NCBI GenBank assembly: GCA_003516955.1
Contig: DPBN01000268.1
Coordinates: 1 to 7,190, forward strand
DNA length: 7,190 bases
Origin: Armatimonadota bacterium
Lineage (GTDB): Bacteria; Armatimonadota; Fimbriimonadia; Fimbriimonadales; Fimbriimonadaceae
Direction of reading: 5' to 3'
Within the stretch, counting starts at the first letter, position 1. The number at the start of each line of letters is the position of its first letter. The notes under the pieces were generated by a model. It had not been told where the DNA came from, ran no database searches, and saw nothing but the letters and a program-made list of their open reading frames with translations. Positions 1-4,915 of the stretch are shown piece after piece. Made by a program: the position numbers and the translations under genes.

Positions 1-312
1 CCCAATGCCGCACCTGGCCAATTGCTCGCTCGCAAACGTCGGCCCGAAGTCATGCCAATCCGGCTGCCTCAACAGCTTCACCGCTGCCTCCCGCTTCGCT
101 TCCTCGATCCGCCGGTTCGAGGCCCGTCCCCGCAGCCCGTGCACCACCACCCCGTCGCCCACTCGCTCGTAACGCCGCACGAGCTCCCTCACCCACCGCT
201 CGCTCACCTCCATCCACTCCGCCGCCTGACGCTGCGTGATCGCACCCTCCCGCATCTGCTTCAGCCAGTGCAACCAGTCCCGTTCCTTTTGGCTCATCGC
301 GATTCGTTCCAT
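1..312 (-). CDS. ISNCY-type transposase, N-terminal part (truncated by window edge)
   Basis: The minus strand reads 104 codons without interruption and runs off the left edge, so only the N-terminus is present. It is a DDE-type insertion-sequence transposase, which would bind the element ends and cut and join DNA. The start region (MERIAMSQKERD), the helix-turn-helix stretch with TQRQAAEWMEVSERWVREL at about residues 26-44, and the later HGLRGRASNRR and DWHDFGPTFASEQLA blocks match my recollection of the start of ISNCY-family transposases; the catalytic acidic residues would lie outside the window. An in-frame TGA lies two codons before the ATG at 312. A second ATG at 297 is possible, but the MERIAMS opening is usual for the family. 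The gene points away from the secreted-protein gene, and its own element end lies directly behind it. Whether the element is intact cannot be seen. Confidence 0.8.
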   Translation of the reverse strand, partial: MERIAMSQKERDWLHWLKQMREGAITQRQAAEWMEVSERWVRELVRRYERVGDGVVVHGLRGRASNRRIEEAKREAAVKLLRQPDWHDFGPTFASEQLARCGIG

Positions 313-335
313 CCCTCAGCCCATCGGCTGTCAAC

Positions 336-384
336 AGGAACTTTCTACTTTGCCCATATAGGAACTTCTCACGTTGCCGCGACA
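336..384. repeat. Outer end of the insertion sequence with two 19-bp direct repeats
   Basis: Two imperfect direct repeats lie behind the transposase start: AGGAACTTTCTACTTTGCC at 336-354 and AGGAACTTCTCACGTTGCC at 360-378, identical at 15 of 19 positions and offset by 24 bp. A few bases further is GACA (381-384), so read outward-in the element would begin TGTCGCGGCAACG. Such subterminal repeats commonly serve as transposase binding sites. The exact end is inferred. The other end and any target-site duplication are outside the window. Confidence 0.55.
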
Positions 385-400
385 TGCGTGGATTGGGGCC

Positions 401-429
401 TTGACACGCAAAAAAGACAGTGCTAGCTT
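401..429 (+). promoter_or_regulatory. Probable sigma-70-type promoter of the secreted-protein gene
   Basis: A perfect -35 box TTGACA (401-406) is followed after 17 bp by TAGCTT (424-429), which matches the -10 consensus at only three positions but is preceded by TG one base upstream (421-422), an extended -10 arrangement. It lies about 17 bp outside the inferred insertion-sequence end and 35 bp before the start codon at 465. Confidence 0.5.
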
Positions 430-464
430 CGGAGCACTGCTGGTTCGCTCGAAAGGAGGAAAGG

Positions 465-1325
465 ATGCTCCAGTCAAAATGGCTACGCAGTTCACTTGTG
501 CCGATGTTCTTCGCGCCGCTGCTTTGCGGTCAGGCCAGTATTGGACCGGATTTTCTTGTGCATCAGGAAGGCTCGCCGTTGCAGGTTGTCTCGATTGCAT
601 TGCCTGCCGACGGCAGGCATCTGGACCTCCTGGAACGGGTCACCTTGGCCAACGTTGGAGAGAAACGGATCGCCAGGTACACCCTGGGATGGGTCGTCGT
701 CGATGACGCAACCCGCGACAGGATTGGGCCTTTCGTCGGGCGGGCGATCGAGGCCAAGCTCAGCCCTGGCGAAATGACGGTTGCTCCTCCCCAGGGAGTG
801 GACTTCGAGACGATGTTGCGGTTAGCGCGGGGCAAAGGGTTCAATGCGACGAGTCTGATTGTCGGTGTCGTTCAGATCATCTTCACGGATGGCAGCCAGT
901 GGAATTACCCGCTCATGCAGGAGGGCCAGTTCCATGAGCGAAGAGATCCGGCGATCGAAGAGAAGCTCCGGCCTATTCGGGAGAGATACCGGCAAACCAT
1001 CGAGAGCCTGGCGCCACACCAGGAGGCGAATTGCGGGGGGGCACGGCACGCATACAAAGAAGCCTCGCAGCTTCCAGTGCCCAGCCTGTTGAGTTCCCCA
1101 CCCCGTAGCACGAATGGCGGCTGGTTCCGCCCCGCGGCAATGGCCACGGAGCAATGCGACCGCTGCTGGATCACCGTGTGCAGCCCGTGGAACAAGCACT
1201 GCACTTTCTACAATGATCCTGTCTACGGATGGACATGCGGAGAGACAGTGTGCATTCCAGGTTGGGCGTGCAACTATATGCGGTGCGCTGTCATACCTAC
1301 TGGATGTCCCGGCTGCGGCGGGTAG
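465..1325 (+). CDS. Exported protein of unknown function with a cysteine-rich C-terminal tail
   Basis: I do not recognise this 286-residue protein. The ATG at 465 is chosen because a strong ribosome-binding site (AAAGGAGGAAAGG, 452-464) directly precedes it; an in-frame GTG at 420 lies inside the promoter. The N-terminus looks like a signal peptide: basic residues K5 and R8, a hydrophobic stretch at 11-20, and a possible signal peptidase I site near GQA-S (22-25). C21 is not in a convincing lipobox. The middle (about 30-150) looks like a beta-rich domain with alternating hydrophobic residues, followed by a charged helical stretch (155-185) and a Ser/Pro linker (201-215). The last 56 residues hold ten cysteines (231, 234, 239, 246, 258, 263, 269, 274, 281, 284) and several Trp and Tyr, suggesting a small disulfide-bonded or metal-binding module. 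Base composition is less GC-rich than the downstream cluster. The link to the neighbouring redox cluster is only by position. Confidence 0.75.
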   Translation: MLQSKWLRSSLVPMFFAPLLCGQASIGPDFLVHQEGSPLQVVSIALPADGRHLDLLERVTLANVGEKRIARYTLGWVVVDDATRDRIGPFVGRAIEAKLSPGEMTVAPPQGVDFETMLRLARGKGFNATSLIVGVVQIIFTDGSQWNYPLMQEGQFHERRDPAIEEKLRPIRERYRQTIESLAPHQEANCGGARHAYKEASQLPVPSLLSSPPRSTNGGWFRPAAMATEQCDRCWITVCSPWNKHCTFYNDPVYGWTCGETVCIPGWACNYMRCAVIPTGCPGCGG

Positions 1326-1366
1326 TGCATTGCGAGCCAGCGTCCGGCGGCGAAAAGATCGTTCTG

Positions 1367-1378
1367 GACAACGTTGTC
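1367..1378. promoter_or_regulatory. 12-bp perfect palindrome upstream of the arsR promoter
   Basis: GACAACGTTGTC is self-complementary over 12 bp. It lies in the 105-bp gap between the secreted-protein gene and arsR, 12 bp upstream of the arsR operator. It may be an additional regulator site or chance; no second copy was found near the other promoters. Confidence 0.25.
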
Positions 1379-1390
1379 TACTGTGGCGAT

Positions 1391-1410
1391 ATTTGACATT
1401 TTCGCCAAAT
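1391..1410. promoter_or_regulatory. Putative ArsR operator, copy 1 (arsR promoter)
   Basis: ATTTGAC-ATTTTC-GCCAAAT is an inverted repeat with 7-bp arms (one mismatch) and a 6-bp spacer. It covers the -35 box TTGACA (1393-1398) and most of the spacer, so a bound repressor would block RNA polymerase. The same dyad occurs as a perfect palindrome at 3583-3602. Assignment to the ArsR protein encoded just downstream is inferred from position, dyad symmetry and the second copy. Confidence 0.65.
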
Positions 1411-1422
1411 AGTTTCTACACT
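1393..1422 (+). promoter_or_regulatory. Promoter of the arsR operon
   Basis: A perfect TTGACA (1393-1398) and TACACT (1417-1422, four of six consensus positions) are separated by 18 bp. The start codon at 1431 is only 8 bases after the -10 box, so the predicted transcription start falls at or next to the ATG. The operator dyad overlaps the -35 and spacer. Confidence 0.6.
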
Positions 1423-1430
1423 GGAAGCGG

Positions 1431-1775
1431 ATGCAGGCATCCGCAATCAGGCGGGTCCGCGGCCGCGTGGCAGTGCTGAAGGCGCTGGCCCATCCGGTGC
1501 GCGTTCAACTCATCGAACAGCTCAGCCGCGGCGAGCGCTGCGTCTGCGAAATCCACGCCATCGTCGGCAGCGACCTCACCACCGTGTCCAAGCACCTGTC
1601 CGTGCTGAAGTCGGCGGGGTTGGTGAGCGACGAGAGGCGCGGGCAGCAGGTGTTCTACACGCTGCTCGTTCCCTGCCTGAACTCGTTCGTCGAGTGCGTG
1701 GACGCCGTGGTCTCGCGCCGCCTCTCCGAGGCGCTCGAGGCGCGCGGAATGACCCTGGAGGCGACCAAACGATGA
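1431..1775 (+). CDS. arsR: ArsR/SmtB-family metalloregulatory repressor
   Basis: This 114-residue protein has the size and pattern of ArsR/SmtB winged-helix repressors, which bind operator dyads as dimers and leave DNA when a metal or metalloid binds. LKALAHPVRVQLIEQL (16-31) is the family's N-terminal helical region. ERCVCEI (36-41) is the ArsR-type site, with C37 and C39. The recognition helix is around SDLTTVSKHLSVLKSAGLV (47-65), and the beta-wing is RRGQQVFYTL (69-78). Two more cysteines (C82, C89) near the C-terminus could add thiol ligands, which favours a soft metal or As(III)/organoarsenical inducer over zinc; this is inference. The ATG at 1431 leaves a short basic N-terminal extension. 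The stop overlaps the next start (ATGA). Probably autoregulated through the dyad at 1391-1410, and a likely regulator of the permease through the copy at 3583-3602. Confidence 0.88.
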   Translation: MQASAIRRVRGRVAVLKALAHPVRVQLIEQLSRGERCVCEIHAIVGSDLTTVSKHLSVLKSAGLVSDERRGQQVFYTLLVPCLNSFVECVDAVVSRRLSEALEARGMTLEATKR

Positions 1776-2011
1776 AGCTTCAGATTCTTGGCACCGGATG
1801 CCCCAAGTGCAAGGCGCTCTTCCAAGCCGCCGAACAGGCCAACCAGGCCGAAGGCTGGAACGCCGAGCTCGAGAAGATCGAGGACATCCGCAAGATCATC
1901 GAGTTCGGGGTCATGCAGACCCCCGCCCTGGCCTTGGACGGCAGGGTGCTTGTGACCGGACGAGTCCCCTCGGCGAAGGAGATCGCCGAGCTGGTGGCCA
2001 AGGCTCGCTGA
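1772..2011 (+). CDS. Small TM0996/MTH895-like thioredoxin-fold redox protein
   Basis: This 79-residue protein is a minimal thioredoxin-fold disulfide protein (the 'redox-active disulfide protein 2' type). It opens with a short beta strand leading into GTGCPKC, placing the CPKC active site at C10-C13. The TPAL stretch near residue 50 carries the cis-proline that packs against the active site, followed by DGRVLVTGRVPS typical of the family. No signal peptide is present, so it should act in the cytoplasm as a thiol reductant or metal(loid)-thiol carrier. The ATG at 1772 overlaps the arsR stop codon and is preceded by GGAGG at 1757-1761. Members of this family are frequently found beside ArsR repressors and PF03773 permeases, as here. 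The specific partner is unknown. Confidence 0.85.
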   Translation: MKLQILGTGCPKCKALFQAAEQANQAEGWNAELEKIEDIRKIIEFGVMQTPALALDGRVLVTGRVPSAKEIAELVAKAR

Positions 2012-2034
2012 ACGAGGAGAACGAGGAGGAAACC

Positions 2035-2430
2035 ATGTCGCAGTGCTGCGGTTCCAACAACGTGATGCTGCTCGCCTGCTCCGGCGGATCGCACGTCGGA
2101 CAGGTTGCCAACGATTGCGCCCGGAGGCTCACCCAGCTGGGCCAGGGCAAGATGTTCTGCGCCGTAGGCGTGGCCGGCAAGCTGGACATGCCCAACGGCT
2201 CGACGTTCGTGGACGCCGCCCGCGCGGCCGACGTGCGCGTGGCGATCGACGGGTGCGGGGTGCGCTGCGTCGGCAAGGCGCTCGAGTCGGCCGGCCTTCC
2301 GGTCGACGTGCAGGTCGTCCTGACGAGCGAGATGCCGATGGAGAAGGGCTACAACTTCGACTTCGGAGAGGCGGAGGTGGCCAAAGCCGCCGGCCTCGTC
2401 GCGGACAAGCTGAAGTCGCTGGGGAGCTGA
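2035..2430 (+). CDS. DGC-domain putative zinc-binding protein
   Basis: The 131-residue product matches the DGC-domain family (PF08859), named for its conserved Asp-Gly-Cys, seen here as IDGCGVRC at 71-78 (D72, G73, C74, C78). Other cysteines are C4-C5, C15 in ACSGGSHVGQVAND (14-27), C28 and C42. CSGGS...G is also typical of the family's N-terminal half and resembles a phosphate-binding or thiol-chemistry loop. Family members are described as putative zinc-binding proteins and lie in metal or redox operons; the biochemical reaction is not established. No signal peptide or membrane span is visible, so it is cytoplasmic. The start at 2035 has a strong site, GAGGAGGA, at 2023-2030. It is 23 bp after the CPKC protein gene and 7 bp before the membrane thioredoxin gene, so it is part of the same operon. 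Confidence 0.82.
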   Translation: MSQCCGSNNVMLLACSGGSHVGQVANDCARRLTQLGQGKMFCAVGVAGKLDMPNGSTFVDAARAADVRVAIDGCGVRCVGKALESAGLPVDVQVVLTSEMPMEKGYNFDFGEAEVAKAAGLVADKLKSLGS

Positions 2431-2437
2431 AGAGGCC

Positions 2438-2851
2438 ATGGGCCGATCCGTCTGGATTCTCGCCGCGTTCCTCCTGGCCGCGGCCGTCGTGGTCGGGATG
2501 CAGCGGAGCCCGGCGCCGGAGGCTCCGCCCCCCGCCGCCCCGCGGACCGAGCAGAAGGCCCGCCCGGAGCAGAAGCTGCCGACCTTGGTCGAGATCGGCT
2601 CGGAGAGCTGCATCCCCTGCCAAGCGATGCAGCCGGTGCTGGCGGAGCTGCGCCACGACTACGGCTCCAGGCTCAGGGTGCTGTTCTACGACGTGCGCGT
2701 CCACCCCGAGGTGGCCCAGCGCTTCGGAATCGAGAGCATCCCCACGCAGGTGTTCCTGGACAAGGAAGGCAAGGAGCTCTACCGGCACGTGGGCTTCTGG
2801 CCCAAAGAGGAGATCGTCGGCAAATTCAAGGAGCTCGGGGTCGGCCTGTGA
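2438..2851 (+). CDS. Membrane-anchored extracytoplasmic thioredoxin-family protein
   Basis: This 137-residue protein starts with an N-terminal hydrophobic segment (about 5-21, IL..AAFLLAAAVVVG) acting as a membrane anchor or signal. A Pro/Ala/Lys-rich linker (24-47) and a thioredoxin-fold domain (48-137) follow. The active site is C58-I-P-C61, the cis-proline is P102 in SIPTQVF, and the domain ends with the usual Gly-Phe and a terminal amphipathic helix. No lipobox is present. Topology places the domain outside the cytoplasm, where it could receive electrons from the CcdA-family protein encoded next; its stop overlaps that gene's GTG (GTGA). It would reduce disulfides or metalloid-thiol species outside the cytoplasmic membrane. 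Its native substrate cannot be told from sequence. Confidence 0.85.
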   Translation: MGRSVWILAAFLLAAAVVVGMQRSPAPEAPPPAAPRTEQKARPEQKLPTLVEIGSESCIPCQAMQPVLAELRHDYGSRLRVLFYDVRVHPEVAQRFGIESIPTQVFLDKEGKELYRHVGFWPKEEIVGKFKELGVGL

Positions 2852-3546
2852 CCGGGCTGATGGAGGCTCTGACGAGGGCCGTCGAGGGGGGCTTCGGCCT
2901 CGCCTTGGCGGCCTCCTTTCTTTGGGGCGTGGCTAGCATCGTGCTGAGCCCCTGCCACCTGTCGGGAATCCCGCTGCTCGTGGCGTTCCTCTCGCGGGAC
3001 GCGTCGGCGGGCTCGGCGAGGCCCTATCGCGTGGCGAGCCTGTTCGCGCTCGGTCTGGTCGTCAGCGTGGCGCTGGTGGGCGCGGCGACGGCCGCGCTGG
3101 GGCGGATCGCCGGCGATCTCGGCAACGGAGCGAACTGGCTGGTGGCCTTGGTGCTGGCCTTCGTCGGGCTGGCGCTGCTCGACGTCGTGCGGCTCGACTT
3201 CTCCTCTCCCAACCTGACCAGGTTCCGGGGCGGAGGCGAGCGGGCGGCGTTCCTGGCGGGTCTGTTCTTCGGTTCTGCGACCGGACCGTGCACCTTCGCG
3301 TTTCTGGCGCCGGTGCTGGGCGCCGGCTTCCGCGCGGGGCACCAGGGCTGGCTTCCGGGCGCGGGGCTGGTGGCGGCGTTCGGCCTCGGCCAAGGGCTGA
3401 CGGTCGTGGCCGCGGGCGGGTCGATCGGCGCGGTCCAAGCGTTTCTCCAGAACCGCCGGGCGCAGAGCGCCTCGCTCGCTTTCCGCAGGGTCCTGGGCGG
3501 TGCGGCGCTGCTCGCCGCACTCTACTACGTGCACAAGGCGGCCTGA
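2848..3546 (+). CDS. CcdA/DsbD-family transmembrane electron carrier
   Basis: This 232-residue, roughly six-span membrane protein belongs to the CcdA family, which carries electrons from cytoplasmic thioredoxin across the membrane to extracytoplasmic thiol proteins. The two signature cysteines are present: C36 in LSPCHLSGIPLL and C148 in TGPCTFAFLAP, each preceded by proline, with a Gly-rich first helix (13-33). Further spans are near 64-84, 97-116, 132-157, 170-192 and 213-229. The GTG at 2848 overlaps the upstream stop and suggests translational coupling; an ATG at 2860 in the same frame is an alternative start. Coupling with the preceding membrane thioredoxin implies that the two act as donor and acceptor. 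It is not obviously a cytochrome c maturation gene, since no other such genes are present. Confidence 0.86.
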   Translation: MTGLMEALTRAVEGGFGLALAASFLWGVASIVLSPCHLSGIPLLVAFLSRDASAGSARPYRVASLFALGLVVSVALVGAATAALGRIAGDLGNGANWLVALVLAFVGLALLDVVRLDFSSPNLTRFRGGGERAAFLAGLFFGSATGPCTFAFLAPVLGAGFRAGHQGWLPGAGLVAAFGLGQGLTVVAAGGSIGAVQAFLQNRRAQSASLAFRRVLGGAALLAALYYVHKAA

Positions 3547-3582
3547 GAGCCGCCCGAACGGAAACCGTCCGCAAAGGGATAG

Positions 3583-3602
3583 ATTTGGCTACTTTGCCAA
3601 AT
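3583..3602. promoter_or_regulatory. Putative ArsR operator, copy 2 (permease promoter), perfect palindrome
   Basis: ATTTGGC-TACTTT-GCCAAAT is a perfect inverted repeat with 7-bp arms and a 6-bp spacer. It matches the dyad at 1391-1410 in both arms (one base different) and in spacing. It ends 14 bp before the permease start codon, within the only gap of the plus-strand cluster. This supports independent control of the permease by the same repressor. Confidence 0.72.
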
Positions 3603-3610
3603 GGTAAACT
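3585..3610 (+). promoter_or_regulatory. Likely promoter of the permease gene
   Basis: TAAACT at 3605-3610 fits the -10 consensus at four of six positions and sits just after the operator, 6 bases before the ATG at 3617. The -35 is unclear: TTGGCT at 3585-3590 lies inside the operator but leaves only 14 bp of spacer. The promoter assignment therefore rests mainly on the -10 box and the shared operator. Confidence 0.4.
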
Positions 3611-3616
3611 AAGAGC

Positions 3617-4915
3617 ATGAACTGGAAGCACGAGTGGAAAACGCTGGCGGTGCTCGCTGCCGTCTTCCTGGCCTTCTTCTTCCTGCCCGTGGGAACCCCG
3701 CGCTTCGACAACGCGGTGTTCGAGGCTCTCCACCTGACGCGCTGGTACGCCAGGGAGCACGTGCTGCTCTGCCTGGTGCCGGCGTTCTTCATCGCCGGCG
3801 CGATCGGCGTGTTCGTGCGCCAGGAGTCCGTGATGCGGTATCTCGGCGCGCGGGCCAAGAAGACGCTGGCCTACGCCGTGGCCTCAGTCTCGGGGACGAT
3901 CCTCGCGGTCTGCTCGTGCACCGTGCTGCCGCTGTTCGCCGGCATCTACCGGATGGGTGCGGGGCTCGGCCCGGCGACGGCGTTCCTCTATTCCGGTCCT
4001 GCGATCAACGTTCTGGCGATCATCCTCACCGCCCGCATCCTGGGCTTCGAGCTGGGCGTTGCGCGGGCCGTGGGAGCGGTCTTCTTCAGCGTGCTGATCG
4101 GCCTCTCCATGCACCTGCTGTTCCACAAGGAGGAGCAAGCGAAGTTCGAGGCGCAGGCGGCGATGGCCGAGCCCGACGGCGGCCGTCCCCTCAGTCAGAC
4201 GGCCGTGTACTTCGCCTCGATGGTCGGGATCCTGGTGTTCGCCAACTGGGGCAAACCGGACGTCCAGCAGGGTCTCTGGTACACGATCTACAAGCTCAAG
4301 TGGCCGATCACCTCGGCGTTCGGGCTCCTGCTGCTGTACTGTCTGGTCCGGTATCTGCGTGTTCCGCTGGCCCGGCTCGCCCCTCCCGCGGTGGTGACCG
4401 CCGCTCTGGCGCTGGCCCTGCCGCACTTGCCGCTCCTCGCCTTCGCGGCCGGAGCCGTCGGCCTCAGCTGGGCGATCTCAGGCCAGGAGGGCGAGCCGAC
4501 GCACTGGATGGAGACCAGCTGGGGCTACGCCAAGCAGATTCTGCCGCTGCTGCTCGCGGGAGTGCTGGTCGCCGGGCTCCTGCTCGGTCGCCCCGGTCAC
4601 GAGGGGCTGATTCCGAACGAGTGGGTGCAGGCCGCCGTCGGCGGAAACTCTCTCCGGGCCAACCTTCTGGCGTCGGTGGCGGGTGCGTTCATGTACTTCG
4701 CGACGCTCACCGAGGTTCCGATCCTGCAGGGTCTGATCGGCAGCGGCATGGGCAAGGGTCCGGCGCTGGCCCTGCTGCTGGCGGGCCCCGCGCTCTCGCT
4801 GCCCAGCATGCTCGTTCTCGGGACAATCATGGGAGCCAAGAAGACGGTGGCTTTCGTCAGCCTCGTGGTGGTCTACTCCACTCTGGCCGGCTGGGTGTTC
4901 GGGACGTTCTTCTAA
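3617..4915 (+). CDS. arsP: ArsP-type permease (PF03773)
   Basis: This 432-residue polytopic membrane protein belongs to the PF03773 permease family, whose characterised ArsP members export trivalent organoarsenicals. The first half carries AVCSCTVLPLFAGIY (97-111), with the CSC cysteines C99 and C101, followed by GPATAFLYSGPAINVLA (118-134). The second half carries the paired repeat ATLTEVPILQGLIGSGMGKG (362-381) and AGPALSLPSMLV (389-400). The two halves are joined by a charged cytoplasmic loop (170-195). About ten hydrophobic spans are visible. Among PF03773 proteins the substrate varies, so arsenic specificity is inferred from the ArsR neighbour and the cysteines. The ATG at 3617 has no clear ribosome-binding site and lies 6 bases after the likely -10 box. 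The stop codon overlaps the stop of the convergent kinase gene. Confidence 0.85.
   Translation: MNWKHEWKTLAVLAAVFLAFFFLPVGTPRFDNAVFEALHLTRWYAREHVLLCLVPAFFIAGAIGVFVRQESVMRYLGARAKKTLAYAVASVSGTILAVCSCTVLPLFAGIYRMGAGLGPATAFLYSGPAINVLAIILTARILGFELGVARAVGAVFFSVLIGLSMHLLFHKEEQAKFEAQAAMAEPDGGRPLSQTAVYFASMVGILVFANWGKPDVQQGLWYTIYKLKWPITSAFGLLLLYCLVRYLRVPLARLAPPAVVTAALALALPHLPLLAFAAGAVGLSWAISGQEGEPTHWMETSWGYAKQILPLLLAGVLVAGLLLGRPGHEGLIPNEWVQAAVGGNSLRANLLASVAGAFMYFATLTEVPILQGLIGSGMGKGPALALLLAGPALSLPSMLVLGTIMGAKKTVAFVSLVVVYSTLAGWVFGTFF

Noticed and set aside
2043..2936. Plus-strand frame of 297 codons across the DGC and thioredoxin genes
   Set aside because: It is Arg-rich low-complexity translation of GC-rich DNA, conflicting with two motif-supported genes in other frames.
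3555..3571. Small hairpin (ACGG-AAA-CCGT with two outer pairs) after the CcdA-family gene as a terminator
   Set aside because: The stem has only four uninterrupted pairs, a mismatch and no T tract; too weak to call.
345..3598. Identical 10-mer CTACTTTGCC in the insertion-sequence repeat (345-354) and the permease operator (3589-3598)
   Set aside because: The match covers the operator spacer and only part of one arm, the left arm is absent at the insertion sequence, and a 10-base match over this length may be chance.
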